Below are positions 17,111 through 26,820 of a stretch of DNA of 63,135 nt, piece after piece. The translations under genes were made by a program, and so were the position numbers. The stretch lies in contig JAHENZ010000266.1 in the NCBI GenBank assembly GCA_018609755.1, forward strand, positions 1 through 63,135. The letters are read 5' to 3'. The first letter of the stretch is position 1. Every line of letters starts with the position of its first letter. The notes beneath the pieces were generated by a model. It ran no database searches. It worked only from the letters and a program-made list of their open reading frames with translations, and was not told the origin of the DNA. This stretch comes from Salinivenus sp. (GTDB taxonomy: Bacteria > Bacteroidota > Rhodothermia > Rhodothermales > Salinibacteraceae).

Positions 17111-18235
17111 TTAGTTAAGGGCGGGGGTGGCCTGAGAAGATGACGGACGCCCGGCTCCGGTCTCGGTGCGAAGAACGTCGGCCATGTAGGCGGCGAGGGC
17201 GGTTTCCGAGCACCGCTCACGCCACCATAGCAGGCTTTCCTCATGTAGGGCGGCGAGGCGATCGGGACTTCGGAGTAACGGCAGGACGAGGTCCTCCAGG
17301 TTACGCCAATCCCCGATTTCCAAGGCTGGGGATCCTTCGTAGAACCAGTGGCGCGGAAGCACGTCCGTGACGACGATGCAGCCGGCCCGCAGGCCCTCGA
17401 AAAAGCGGAACGTTTCCGGCGACGTCCCCCGGGGAGCGAGGCAGATTTGCGAGTCCATCATGAGAGCCGAGTACTGGTCGGCGTCGAGGACTTCGGCGTC
17501 CTGGCGGCCGTACATCAGGGCATGCGGCGCGAAGTCGGAGGTCACATTTAGCTGGACGTTGATCTCCGGGTGGTGGTCTTGGAGGCGAGTTGCCTGAGCG
17601 ACCATTTGTTCGCGGGCCACGTGCTTTGGGGAGCGGAGCCAGTGGAGGGGCGACCAGACCGGATGGCGGTTGTGCGAGAGGCTGCCGGCGAAGAATAGAT
17701 CAACGGACCGTTCGGACAGGGGGCGGACGGGAAGATCGGTCTGGTTGGCATAGCCGAGTGGAATGGGGTAGACGGTGTTGGATGTGGTTTCTCCACGAAG
17801 CCAATTGCGCATCCGTCGTCCGGCTTGGCGGAGGAGGCCTGGGAGACGGTACGCGTGAAGGCGTCCCTGTTGCAGAGTCGTCAGGAGTCGGAGATAGGTG
17901 GGAGGCAGCACGGCGGAGGTGGGAAGGTTGGGTCGCGTGCCGTAGCACTTAAACACGGCGAGGACATCGTCCTGATACGCCGGAATGCGGCACCACTCAT
18001 CACCCAGCACGACCGCAACGACGTCCGTCCCATAGGTCGGCAGCGATTCTAGGTCCCACGTAAGGTACACGGTGAGTCCACTCAGGTCCAGCAGAGATTC
18101 CAGCGTGCGAAAGACCCCCCCAAAGTAGGCGTCGTGGATGGTGATCGACGAATCGGACGCGTACGGATCCCAGGCCACTGGAGAGTCTTGGTGCTGGAGG
18201 CAGAAGAAGTACCGGTGGGCGGGACGGCCGGTCAT
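17111..18235 (-). CDS. Exostosin-like glycosyltransferase (GT47-type C-domain)
   Basis: 374 residues from ATG 18235; a longer reading to 18340 adds Arg/Pro/Ser-rich sequence and is not favoured. The C-terminal third carries an exostosin-family signature: SQICLAPRGTSPETFRFFEG, then LRAGCIVVTDVLPRHWFYE, where the conserved region binds the nucleotide-sugar. The N-terminal half has SSITIHDAYFGGVFR and DLFFAGSLSHNRH. Exostosin-like enzymes add GlcA, Gal or related sugars by inversion in animals and plants; bacterial members act in surface glycans and their donors are mostly unknown. It lies between the sulfotransferase gene and the run of GT4 genes. Confidence 0.72.
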   Translation of the reverse strand: MTGRPAHRYFFCLQHQDSPVAWDPYASDSSITIHDAYFGGVFRTLESLLDLSGLTVYLTWDLESLPTYGTDVVAVVLGDEWCRIPAYQDDVLAVFKCYGTRPNLPTSAVLPPTYLRLLTTLQQGRLHAYRLPGLLRQAGRRMRNWLRGETTSNTVYPIPLGYANQTDLPVRPLSERSVDLFFAGSLSHNRHPVWSPLHWLRSPKHVAREQMVAQATRLQDHHPEINVQLNVTSDFAPHALMYGRQDAEVLDADQYSALMMDSQICLAPRGTSPETFRFFEGLRAGCIVVTDVLPRHWFYEGSPALEIGDWRNLEDLVLPLLRSPDRLAALHEESLLWWRERCSETALAAYMADVLRTETGAGRPSSSQATPALN

Positions 18236-18403
18236 GGGAAGGGAAGGTTGGGGCGAAAGCGGGATGGGGCAGCGCCTACGTGAACTCAAATTTGGGGATT
18301 CGGAATGTGGACGTACTGTCCCGACGACGCGATTTGCCATGCTTTAAACACGAATCCGTCAAATGCCGAAACTGCGATTCCCCAAGGTTGGACGTGGACG
18401 CAC

Positions 18404-19351
18404 TTAGTATCCGTAGCGAGAGGCATTGACGGACGTGATGGCTTCGGTGATGAGGCGGCTGGAGGTTGGAAGCTCGTGGCGCCATTTTTCATCGAGCCGA
18501 ATGCCGCCGCTTCGCTGGCGCATCGGATTTCCGGCGAGCGCGAAGGGACTGCCGGTACGGAAGTTCTCCACGGCTTCTGCTTCGAACGGCACCCCGATGA
18601 GCGAGCAGGTCTGCTTGAAGATCTCAGTCGGGTCGAGGGCCAGGTCTTCGTAGCGGAGGAGGGTGTAGTCCGAGTCGTTGAGGTGATTGGTGTCTAGCAT
18701 CGAGATCAGGTGATTGCGGACCGACCAGGCGCCCGCCTGCCGGATGGTCCAGAACAGGCGGCGAGGACCGGCGAAGTCGTCGGTGTGGATGTGGGGCTTT
18801 GTCACCGAATAGATGAACCCGTTCGGGTTCTTCACCACGTGGAGAACCTTCACGTTGAACCGGTTGGAGCGGACGAGCCAGGCGAGCCGATACGGATCTT
18901 TCGAAGCGTCGACGATCCACGAGGGGCGCGTCCCGGTGGCTTCCCCGACGAGGTCGAGGAAGGTGCGGTAAATGACTTCGTTGTTTCGGGCGTATTGGTC
19001 GATCTTCGCCGCAACGTCGCCAGGGAGAGCCCGTTCGGTGAAGTCGGCGAGACGGGAGGGGCGGAGCGTTCGCCCTGCGTCGTGCGATTCCCGGAGGTGA
19101 TGGATCTGCGGATGGGGTTGTTGAAGCGGATTTGCACGCTCAGCCATCTCTAGCCAGAACGGATCCTCGGTGATCATTTTGCCGGTGCCGGTCGGCAGGC
19201 GTCCTCCTTCCATCAACTCGTGGGGCCAGCAGTGGAGCTCTCCGATGGTGGCCATCTGAGAGTGAGCTCCAAGCATGGATTCGAGCAGTGTGGTGCCGCT
19301 GCGTCCGATGCTGGCGACGTAGACGAGGTTGACCTTCGACGGACGATTCAT
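18404..19351 (-). CDS. Sulfotransferase family protein
   Basis: 315 residues from ATG 19351. The N-terminal PAPS-binding P-loop VASIGRSGTTLLES lies at about residues 12-25; the 3'-phosphate-binding region is VLHVVKNPNGFIYSV near 175. The architecture fits Sulfotransfer_3-type bacterial enzymes that sulfate carbohydrates. An alternative ATG at 19411 overlaps the preceding stop by 4 nt and would add 20 hydrophobic residues, but that leader reads as translated pyrimidine tract and the family P-loop normally sits near the N-terminus. With the second sulfotransferase at 33438-34397 it implies a sulfated glycan. Confidence 0.8.
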   Translation of the reverse strand: MNRPSKVNLVYVASIGRSGTTLLESMLGAHSQMATIGELHCWPHELMEGGRLPTGTGKMITEDPFWLEMAERANPLQQPHPQIHHLRESHDAGRTLRPSRLADFTERALPGDVAAKIDQYARNNEVIYRTFLDLVGEATGTRPSWIVDASKDPYRLAWLVRSNRFNVKVLHVVKNPNGFIYSVTKPHIHTDDFAGPRRLFWTIRQAGAWSVRNHLISMLDTNHLNDSDYTLLRYEDLALDPTEIFKQTCSLIGVPFEAEAVENFRTGSPFALAGNPMRQRSGGIRLDEKWRHELPTSSRLITEAITSVNASRYGY

Positions 19352-19407
19352 TGAGAGAAAGAGGGAAAAAGAAAAACAGGAACGAAGGAGGAGAAAAGAC
19401 TGGGGAC

Positions 19408-20793
19408 TCAATCCTTGGCGGATGCCGTTTTCGATTGCTCCCTACTTAGGATCGTGAGGGCAAAGAACGACCACATTAGACATCCTACGGGGCCGACCTG
19501 CTGAGAGCCGGCGAGCATCAAGAAAAGCAGCATGGAGCCGGTTGCCAGTGCGAACTTCGAAAACGTGTCGGTGGGCGCTCGCCACGTACGCCAGGCGTCC
19601 CGAACCAGATAGAGGAGCCCGGCGCAGTAAAACAACCCCCCCACGAGACCCAACTGATAGAAGATGGTGACCCATCCGCTATCAAAGTAAATGGTCCCGA
19701 TTCCTCGCCCGATGGGGTTTTTCGCGACCATGGATACGAGCTCGCTGTACTGGCCGACCCGGCCCTGAAAGCTGCCGTCCTGTTCGAGGTTTTCAAGGGT
19801 CTCCATGCGGGACCCAACCGTTTCGCTGATCGCGCTGGTTTGCAGGATGATCGGCACGGCCAGGAGGCCGGTGAAGACGAGCGTATAGATGAGGCGCCGG
19901 CGCATAGCGCCGTGGGTCGTGAAGATGGCGAAGGCCACCCCGACAAGCCATCCAATCCAGGATGCGCGCACCACGGCGAGCAGCCAGCCGATGTATCCCG
20001 GCACGATGGCAATCTGTGTCCAGAGTTTCTTGTCCGCAAACACCACGAGGAGTAGAGCTGCCATCACCATTCCGAAGGGGCCGGGCGAGTTCAGCGTACT
20101 GAACACCCGCACCTGCTGGGGATAGGGGAAGCCGATCGACGCCATCTCCGACCCTATCATCCACATCCGGTCCCAGGGGGGGAGGACGAAATACTGGTAG
20201 ATGCCGTATGCTCCCATTGCCGAGGCTGCCAGTGCAAAGACGATCAGGCTGACGCGTCGGTGTTTCTCGTAAAGAGAGGGAAGGGCCAGCAGGTGAAAGC
20301 AGAGCAGTAGGGGGCCCATCCACTCCATGAGAGCCTCCAAGAGGGTGACGGCAGTCAGGTTGGGGAGGCCGACCACGAACCCAATGGCGACGCCAATCAT
20401 GGCGAGCCCAATGCCGCTGAACGGGGGGCGAGTCAGTCGATTTCCATAGCGTACGACGGTAATGGCGAAGAGAATCGTCACTACCAGGGGGGCGAGAAGG
20501 GGAAAGGGGGTTGGGTTGTATCCCCCGGCAGCGTAATCAATGACTCTGCGGACGAACGGGCTAAAAAACCAGAGCAGCCAGACGTATCCCAGAAACAGTG
20601 GGGGGCGAGTTGCAAAGAGCCAGATTCCGATTCCAAGAGCAGACGCCGGATACAAGAAATTGAGGAGGTACGGTTCCTCCATCATAACGAGGATTAATGC
20701 GGCAGAACTCGCCAATGTCAGAAGGCCGATCGCAAAGATGAACGATCGCTCCTGATTTCGACTGACGTCCGTAACCTGTTGGAGGATAGCCAT
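19408..20793 (-). CDS. O-antigen ligase/polymerase-like multi-pass membrane protein
   Basis: 461 residues with about 11-12 hydrophobic segments. The large periplasmic loop lies around residues 325-380 (ETVGSRMETLENLEQDGSFQGRVGQYSELVSMVAKNPIGRGIGT), containing the R-x-x-x-Y plus NPIGRGIG pattern characteristic of the Wzy/WaaL/O-antigen ligase superfamily, preceded by RVFSTLNSPGPFGMVMA. Such proteins polymerise or ligate undecaprenyl-linked glycans in the periplasm. I cannot tell polymerase from ligase. The stop is adjacent to the sulfotransferase gene and the start lies 6 bp after the GT gene at 20800. Confidence 0.82.
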   Translation of the reverse strand: MAILQQVTDVSRNQERSFIFAIGLLTLASSAALILVMMEEPYLLNFLYPASALGIGIWLFATRPPLFLGYVWLLWFFSPFVRRVIDYAAGGYNPTPFPLLAPLVVTILFAITVVRYGNRLTRPPFSGIGLAMIGVAIGFVVGLPNLTAVTLLEALMEWMGPLLLCFHLLALPSLYEKHRRVSLIVFALAASAMGAYGIYQYFVLPPWDRMWMIGSEMASIGFPYPQQVRVFSTLNSPGPFGMVMAALLLVVFADKKLWTQIAIVPGYIGWLLAVVRASWIGWLVGVAFAIFTTHGAMRRRLIYTLVFTGLLAVPIILQTSAISETVGSRMETLENLEQDGSFQGRVGQYSELVSMVAKNPIGRGIGTIYFDSGWVTIFYQLGLVGGLFYCAGLLYLVRDAWRTWRAPTDTFSKFALATGSMLLFLMLAGSQQVGPVGCLMWSFFALTILSREQSKTASAKD

Positions 20794-20799
20794 GGGATT

Positions 20800-21939
20800 T
20801 TAAGTGAGAGCCGTCTTACGGACTGGAGACAAGAGCTGTAAGAAACGGGTGGAGAGGGTCTTCCAGGTATAGGAAGACGAGAAAAGTTGAGCACCAGCCT
20901 GTGCCACTGAGGCTCGGCGAGCGTCGTCTTGAAACAGTTCGACGGCGAGATCTGCGTACGAGTGAGGTTCGTCGTCGGGACAGAGGAGGAAGGCGGATCC
21001 GTTGGCGTCTCGAAGAGAAGGATCCGTGTGAATGCCGTCGGTACTGATGGTCGCAACGCCCTGCTGAAGGCCGGCCAGGAACGAGCCGCGCCGAGTAGAG
21101 ACGCCTTTGCGGAACGGGGCCAAGTAGAGGTCCATCGCGGAAAAGTGGTGGGCGACGTCCTCTGCCGGCAAGGGACCAGCATCAATTACGGGAACAGAGT
21201 CGAGGGCGGCGGTGACTTTTTGACCAGCGGTCCCGACGTAGAGGACCTTCACCGACGGATCTAGCGTGTGGAGTCGTTTGGTTGCGGCCCGAACAAAGTG
21301 CAGCAGCCGGGACGGATGTCCACTGCCGAAGACCCCTAGGAGGAAGGTATCCGGAGCTACGTTGAGCTCTTTTCGCATGCGGGCCCGATCAGTGGTGATG
21401 TCCGGAATGTTGGAGCCCACAGGCAGGTGATGGACGGGGGTGCCGGGGAACCAGCGTTGAAAGCGCTCTGCCCAGGGGGCAGTTGAGAAGAAGAGGGTAT
21501 CTGCCATCCGTCCCAGGGCCCAGAACTGCCATCGCTGCCACGTCGTCATCACGGCCCACCGCCAGGAGTCCAGCGGCAAAAAGGGCTCGTGTACGATGAC
21601 GGCCAGTTTCGTGCTGGGGGATTTCTGGAGTGCGGTACGAAGGGACGAGATGAGATAGGGATTGAACCCCCAGGTGCCGTAACTGAAGGGATTGTACTGA
21701 AGGACGAGCCAGTCGGGTTGGGTGTTTGCAATGGGATCTACGATCCCTCGGATTCCCGTGCGCGCGTCGTTGTGAAATGCAGTGTTGATGCGAACCCCGG
21801 GGATGGGCGTTGGCGATTGTGCCGCCGTCAGAATCGACACGTCACATTCAGATCCCAACTCCTCGGCGAGGTGAGCCGTGTGGTCTCCAATTCCGTCGAT
21901 TTCCGGGGGGAGAACGGGAAAGACGAGCGTAATCTTCAT
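20800..21939 (-). CDS. Glycosyltransferase, GT4-like, paralogue of the gene at 34428-35555
   Basis: 379 residues from ATG 21939. N-terminus MKITLVFPVLPPEIDGIGDH, a GT-B glycine loop with IDGIGDHTAHLAEEL. The middle has DWLVLQYNPFSYGTWGFNPYL and the C-domain HLPVGSNIP, GVFGSGHPSRLLHFV and STRRGSFLAGLQQGVATIST. It shares IDGIGD, LVLQYNP-like, LPVGSN and GVSTRRGSF blocks with the gene at 34428-35555, so the two are paralogues and may add the same or related sugars. The 6 bp gap to the polymerase gene implies co-transcription. Confidence 0.82.
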   Translation of the reverse strand: MKITLVFPVLPPEIDGIGDHTAHLAEELGSECDVSILTAAQSPTPIPGVRINTAFHNDARTGIRGIVDPIANTQPDWLVLQYNPFSYGTWGFNPYLISSLRTALQKSPSTKLAVIVHEPFLPLDSWRWAVMTTWQRWQFWALGRMADTLFFSTAPWAERFQRWFPGTPVHHLPVGSNIPDITTDRARMRKELNVAPDTFLLGVFGSGHPSRLLHFVRAATKRLHTLDPSVKVLYVGTAGQKVTAALDSVPVIDAGPLPAEDVAHHFSAMDLYLAPFRKGVSTRRGSFLAGLQQGVATISTDGIHTDPSLRDANGSAFLLCPDDEPHSYADLAVELFQDDARRASVAQAGAQLFSSSYTWKTLSTRFLQLLSPVRKTALT

Positions 21940-22149
21940 GGGGATGCGCAGTGAACAAAAAGAGATGTCCGGAGCAACGGACCGGAGGCACAGCACAATT
22001 ACGCACAACAAGCGGTTCTCATGATGCTCCGAAGGCTCACTGTAGACCGAGATTCGACCCAATCTGGAGGATTTCCGGAAGTGATCTTTCGGTCCCTTCC
22101 AGTTGGGCCCTCGGAAACACGATTAAATACCCGAAAGGGACTGGAGTCC

Positions 22150-23184
22150 TCAGACCGGTTGTTCTGTTTGGGCATGGAACGGAACGTACTTTTGGAAAGA
22201 GGAGAAACGACTCCCCAGATATCCTACAATGCCCTTTCGGTAGTTGCGAAGCGCCCAGCGAAGCGTGCTCAATTGTGGGTCCTTTATAAATTCACGGCTG
22301 GCTTTTACGGCGACGCGTAGAGAGCGAAGGTGTATAAACGTTCCATAATAGTACCGAATAGCATGGTCCACCACAGCCTGCTGCTCCGGGGTCTCGGCCC
22401 GGTAGGAAAGCCATTTCTGTTCAAATAATCTCTCACCTGCTTTCATTTGCTCTGTATCCCTCGACATACTCTCCTCGTGCCAGCGGTACAGGTAGAGGGG
22501 AGTGGGCAGGTAGTGGACGTCTGAGACAAGCGCCATCCGACAGAACATGTCCGTATCCTCGTTGCTGGGTATGTCTTCGTCCCACCGGCCGGCCTGTTCA
22601 AACGTAGAGCGACGGTACATCGCATATGGGCCCTGACCGCTACCACAGAAGAATACGACGAACGGGGTCTCGGCCTGGCTGGGAGGAAGATCGTAGGGGA
22701 TTCCAAGCCATCCCGGTGCCCACCGGGTTCGGTGATTCATAGTCGTCGAGAACGTTACAGGGTCCCCTTCGGAATCGATGCGACGGATCTGACAGCCCAC
22801 GAGTCCAACCTCCGAGTGATCATCGAGGTAGGTTCGCATGGTGTCCAGGGCCTCAGGGAGGAGAACGTCGTCGGCGTCGAGGAAGAACAGGTAAGTAGAG
22901 TTCGCCGAAGCATGGCGCGCGCCCACGTTCCGCGTGGCAGGCACACCCCGATTCTCCTGATGAACGACGCGGATACGAGAATCCGAGGCGGCATACTGCT
23001 CGGCAATTGCACCGGAGTCGTCGGTGCTTCCGTCGTTGACGATCACGTATTCTCAGTCGTCGCAGGTCTGCTCCAGGACCGATTCAATGGCCGCAGCGAG
23101 GTATTTTTCGCCGTTGTAGACGGGGGTGACGACTGTAATGGCAGGGGAGGAGACGGAGGAAGCCATTGGCGAGGGCGTAGGCAT
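22150..23184 (-). pseudogene. Glycosyltransferase family 2, interrupted by an in-frame TGA
   Basis: Reading from ATG 23184 gives ITVVTPVYNGEKYLAAAIES, a clear GT2 start, but codon 44 is TGA (plus-strand TCA at 23053-23055). The same frame then resumes with EYVIVNDGSTDDSGA, the next conserved GT2 block, followed by FFLDADDVLLPEAL with the DxD-type metal site and MYRRSTFEQAGRWDEDIPSNEDTD. Without the stop the protein would be 344 residues, normal for this family. A GTG at 23046 could restart translation but would lack the first strand and nucleotide-binding helix. Either a nonsense mutation, a sequencing error or recoding; the frame downstream shows no further damage. Confidence 0.82.
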
Positions 23185-23277
23185 GAAATAAAATAAACGA
23201 ACGGATGAAGGAGCGGTACCATTACTGAGTTCACATGGAGCTAAGAGGACAGCAACAGGGAGGCTCCGGTCAAAAAA

Positions 23278-24111
23278 CTAGTCCGCCGGTTGAAGCAATG
23301 CGTGGTAGCGCTCCGGCGTCGACGGAAGGGCGTCCCCGTCGTACGTCGTTGCGTGGTAGCCAAGGGGGCGTAGGTGTTCTTCCACGAATCGAAGAAAATC
23401 CTGTCCCAGCCAGTGCACCTCTACCATGAGAACGGGTCGGTGAGCTCGAATTAGGTTCATCGCTCCCCGCAACGCGTCAATTTCGGCCCCTTCGATGTCG
23501 ATTAGGATGACGTCCGGGGGCTCTTGCTCCGGGAACCAGTCGTCAAGAGCCACGCCCGACACCTCCATGGCAGGTTCTCCGCGTTCGTCCCGACAGATTG
23601 ATCCTAACAAGTTTGATCCTAACATGTCGGCAGAGGACGACGCTGCAAACGACACGGGACCGGTTGTTTCGTGAACGGCCGCTTCGATGACGGTTACGTT
23701 CTCGAAGTCATTGAGGTCTGCGTTCCGCCGGATGCGCTGCGCCATGTCGGGAACCGGCTCGAACGCGTAGACGTGCCCGGTTGGCCCGACCAGCCGGGCC
23801 CCAATCACGGCATAGAATCCGACATTCGCTCCTACGTCGTAGAAAACTTTTCCCGGACCCAAAAAATCAGCCAGCACGTGCTGTTCAGACAATTCGGAGG
23901 TGCCGGTTAGGAATCCCGGACTGGCGTCGGTCGCGTCGAACGTGAGTCCCTTCCCCACACCTCGTTGAATCGTTCCTGTGCGAGACGTGAGGAGTCGGGC
24001 CATCCTGTCGATGAGGGGGGCGAGGATCGGAACGTGGAACTGAAGCCGCCCCACAGCACGGATCAGGCTCGACGGGAGGAGAGACGTTAGAAACTGAAGA
24101 GGCGACATCAT
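23278..24111 (-). CDS. FkbM family SAM-dependent methyltransferase
   Basis: 277 residues. The SAM site VFYDVGANVGFYAVIGARLV (about 88-107) and YAFEPVPDMAQRIRRNADLN match FkbM-type O-methyltransferases; the third motif VILIDIEGAEIDALRG (near 205-220) holds the conserved Asp-x-Glu-Gly. FkbM-domain enzymes methylate sugar hydroxyls in many surface-glycan clusters. Two consecutive ATGs (24111, 24108) could serve as start. A small in-frame tandem duplication encodes LGSNLLGS-type sequence near 23598-23630. It lies upstream of the broken GT2 gene in the same orientation. Confidence 0.85.
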   Translation of the reverse strand: MMSPLQFLTSLLPSSLIRAVGRLQFHVPILAPLIDRMARLLTSRTGTIQRGVGKGLTFDATDASPGFLTGTSELSEQHVLADFLGPGKVFYDVGANVGFYAVIGARLVGPTGHVYAFEPVPDMAQRIRRNADLNDFENVTVIEAAVHETTGPVSFAASSSADMLGSNLLGSICRDERGEPAMEVSGVALDDWFPEQEPPDVILIDIEGAEIDALRGAMNLIRAHRPVLMVEVHWLGQDFLRFVEEHLRPLGYHATTYDGDALPSTPERYHALLQPAD

Positions 24112-24326
24112 CTTACGGATGCAGGGGAAGCGTGAATGGAAGAACTCCCAATTGTTAGAAGGAAAAATACTTGTAGAAGGAAAAATACGCCGACCGCACT
24201 CCGGGGCGTAATCTTATGGCGAATCCTGAAGGGCAAAAAGGGACAATCAGAATTGAAGCGATGAGATGCCGTCGGAGTCAGTACGTCAGCCTGGCGGATA
24301 CTCCAGCACCAATATAAAACAGGGGG

Positions 24327-24456
24327 CTAGTGGACAGTTCGGCCGAAGGTGTCGGGTGCTGAATTGGACACGCCGATCTGAAGGCTGCTTGGATGGACTG
24401 GATACAGTCCGTCGATCACCGTTGTGCTCGACACAGAAAACGTGACGCCTCACTCG
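24327..24456. mobile_element. IS630-type miniature element, type A, copy 2 (diverged)
   Basis: 130 bp, the same length as copy 1, aligned along its whole length including GGCCGAAGGTGTCGGGT near the left end and GTGACGC near the right end. The left end is CTAGTGG; the right end has decayed from CACTAG to CACTCG. It ends 6 bp before the stop codon of the GT gene at 24462-25640. The rest of the 350 bp gap shows no gene. Confidence 0.72.
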
Positions 24457-24461
24457 TTCGC

Positions 24462-25640
24462 TTAGGGATGGAGAGCGGCGTTCTGGGTCGTGGGGTAGAG
24501 GTCGTCCGACAGGGGGATGAGGGCCGAAATATTGCTCCAGAAGCGGCGCCGCTGATCTTCTAGGCGGAACTGGTCCCGGGCAAGTTCGAGAGCATTTTCG
24601 ACCACCGTGTCGAGGTCAGGCGGGTGGATAAGCGTATCGACGAGGGCCTCGGGCTCTAAGGTGTGCACCTGAACCGCTGCATCGTACTGATCGAGGAGGC
24701 GCGCAGCGGCAGCGTGTGCCGGACCGTGATACAGAATCGGCAGGCCGGAGCCGAGATAGGTGACGAGCTTGGTCGACAGGCTGTAGCGCACGAAATCATC
24801 GTGGGCTTCGTCGAAGGGGAGGGGGAAATAGAGCCAGTTGACGTCGTCGAGATCTTTTTCCACCTCAGCTTCCGGCGCCCAGGGCAGGTTGCGAATAGGC
24901 ACGTCCCACGTAGGTTCGATGGTGCTTCCCCGGCTCGTCATTGACACCGATTGCTCAGGGACATGCGTCTTCAGGTGGTCGAGGCTCGTGAGCAAGGCAT
25001 CGAAGTTGGGTTGGTAGGTGAGGTGGAGAGCGCCCATGAAGTATACGTCGGTGGCCGAGGGGGCTCGGGACCGAGGGGCAGGGGCGACGGACGTGAGGCC
25101 GTCGGTCACCACGTCGAACGGAGCGTCGCCGTACATCTGACAGTAGCTTTCGCCCATGACATCCGAGATCACGAACCGTTGATCGGCGTTTTGCCACACC
25201 TCCTGAAGCCGGTCAAGCACCCAGTCCATCCACGGATAGCCCGGTATGTTGTAGGTCAGGTGGTCGTGGACGTTCAGTACGTACGGGAGCCCGAGATCGC
25301 GGGCCACCTCGAAGGCGTACCAGAACTCTAGTCCGTGTGGGATGGCGTGGACTGCCTGGACGTCGTGTTCCTGAAGCAGCGTCTTGAGACGACGCTGAAA
25401 GCTGCGGTCCAAGAAGTACTCCAGAAGGTAAAACGGAGGGGAAAAGCGGGTACTCTCAATTCGGCCGAAGTAGGGCCGGACGGGAAGGTGAACCTCGTTT
25501 TCGGCCAGGCGCTCGGGCGCTTGCGGGAGGGAGCAGATGCTCAAGTAGTCGTCAGTTCCGTCGAGCAGAGCCCGGAGAATTCGGGGGCCCCCGCCCTTAG
25601 AGTGAATGCCGAACGGTTGAACGAAAGCAAGTGCAGTCAT
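24462..25640 (-). CDS. Glycosyltransferase, GT4-like
   Basis: 392 residues from ATG 25640, preceded by TCTCTCTCCCTCCTTCC. N-domain: ALAFVQPFGIHSKGGGPRIL with the glycine loop. C-domain: DVYFMGALHLTYQPNFDALL and TKLVTYLGSGLPILYHGPAHA; the usual paired Glu residues are less clear than in the neighbours (FDEAHDDFVRYS is the likely equivalent). Sugar specificity unknown. The upstream reading to 25814 lacks protein character. It is followed by a miniature element almost abutting its stop codon. Confidence 0.75.
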   Translation of the reverse strand: MTALAFVQPFGIHSKGGGPRILRALLDGTDDYLSICSLPQAPERLAENEVHLPVRPYFGRIESTRFSPPFYLLEYFLDRSFQRRLKTLLQEHDVQAVHAIPHGLEFWYAFEVARDLGLPYVLNVHDHLTYNIPGYPWMDWVLDRLQEVWQNADQRFVISDVMGESYCQMYGDAPFDVVTDGLTSVAPAPRSRAPSATDVYFMGALHLTYQPNFDALLTSLDHLKTHVPEQSVSMTSRGSTIEPTWDVPIRNLPWAPEAEVEKDLDDVNWLYFPLPFDEAHDDFVRYSLSTKLVTYLGSGLPILYHGPAHAAAARLLDQYDAAVQVHTLEPEALVDTLIHPPDLDTVVENALELARDQFRLEDQRRRFWSNISALIPLSDDLYPTTQNAALHP

Positions 25641-25705
25641 GGAAGGAGGGAGAGAGAAGAAGGCGGACGAAAGGAGCCCTGGTTTCGTCTGATGGGAAGC
25701 CAGTG

Positions 25706-26662
25706 CTACAACCGATCGTGAAGGCGAAGAATCTGGTGGGCAATTCGGCTGGGCAGGAATGAGATTGTAAACAGGGGGACCGTCCGTGTTAAATTTTTCC
25801 ACAGAGCGGACCACAAGTGTTTGCGTGCTTCAAGAAGCCGTCCACTTCGCAGCAACTCCTTGCCAAGGTCTACGCGCTTTTGGAGTGCGAGGTGACGGAG
25901 ATCGTCAGCGATGTCAGACAGGTGGGGGTCGGCCATCCAAGTCTCGGCGCAAAACACTTCCCCGGCCGCCCAGTTCACCGACGACTTGGCGGATTCTTGT
26001 CCGTTGTGAACCCGGTAGGCCGTCAGGCGCTCGGGGTGGTAGTAGGCCGCCTGTCCATCGCGGCAAAGGAGGTAGGCGATCCACTTGTCGTAACTCGCCC
26101 GGGCCTCCGTTCGCAGGTCGTCGGGGTCGAGGGCGGAAGCGCGGAACACCGACGCCATGGCGACAGGAACGCTTTCGTGGAGCAGCGCCTCGCGCCAGAA
26201 CGGGCGATGGAGGCCTGGGGCCAAGCGGTCTCGTCTCCACCGCCGGGTATTGACCTCTGTGTGCTCGAGGTCGAGCGACCCGTCGGGGTTCGCAATGTAG
26301 TGGTCGCAAAATGCGATCGTCGCTTCGGGATGTTCCTCCAGCGGGGGAACGAGTCGCTCCAGAAACGTTGGCATCCAGAAGTCATCGTCGTGCAGATTGG
26401 CGATGTACTTTCCCTGGGCTTCCCGGTAGGCCGCCTGGTTGTTGCGGATTTCGCCGAGGTTCTCCGGGTTGCGTCTGTAGCGAACCCGAGCGTCTTGCAT
26501 CGACTCCACAACCTTGGGCGTTTCGGGATTCGTCCCGTCGTCGGACACGATGACCTCGATGTTGGGGTAGGTCTGTTGCAGGGCACTGTTAAGGGCCTCC
26601 CGCAGCATCCCAGGGCGGTCGTAGGTTGGGATAATAACAGAAACGAGAGGGGGCGTAGGCAT
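25706..26662 (-). CDS. Glycosyltransferase family 2
   Basis: 318 residues. N-terminal GT-A fold: VSVIIPTYDRPGMLREALNS, VIVSDDGTNPET, then the metal-binding HDDDFWMPTFLE (about residues 92-103). The C-terminal part contains YDKWIAYLLCRDG and YRVHNGQESAKS, usual in inverting GT2 enzymes. It should act in the cytosol on a lipid-linked glycan. Transcription continues into the GT gene at 24462 after 65 bp. Confidence 0.87.
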   Translation of the reverse strand: MPTPPLVSVIIPTYDRPGMLREALNSALQQTYPNIEVIVSDDGTNPETPKVVESMQDARVRYRRNPENLGEIRNNQAAYREAQGKYIANLHDDDFWMPTFLERLVPPLEEHPEATIAFCDHYIANPDGSLDLEHTEVNTRRWRRDRLAPGLHRPFWREALLHESVPVAMASVFRASALDPDDLRTEARASYDKWIAYLLCRDGQAAYYHPERLTAYRVHNGQESAKSSVNWAAGEVFCAETWMADPHLSDIADDLRHLALQKRVDLGKELLRSGRLLEARKHLWSALWKNLTRTVPLFTISFLPSRIAHQILRLHDRL

Positions 26663-26820
26663 GGGTGCGGCGGGTAAGACCCTTACTGGGCCTAAGAGAC
26701 TGGGTTGATTTTTGGATCGTGCTCATTAACGGTGTCGCTCGGTTTTGCCCAGGAGACTCGCGAGGACTGTTAGAGCGAAGAACGGTTGGAGTCGAGAAGG
26801 TTGCAGTCGTCCCGTGAGAC

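Noticed and set aside
19351-19411. Upstream ATG overlapping the polymerase stop as start of the first sulfotransferase
   Set aside because: The added residues read as translated pyrimidine leader, and the P-loop would be displaced from its usual N-terminal position. Not fully excluded.
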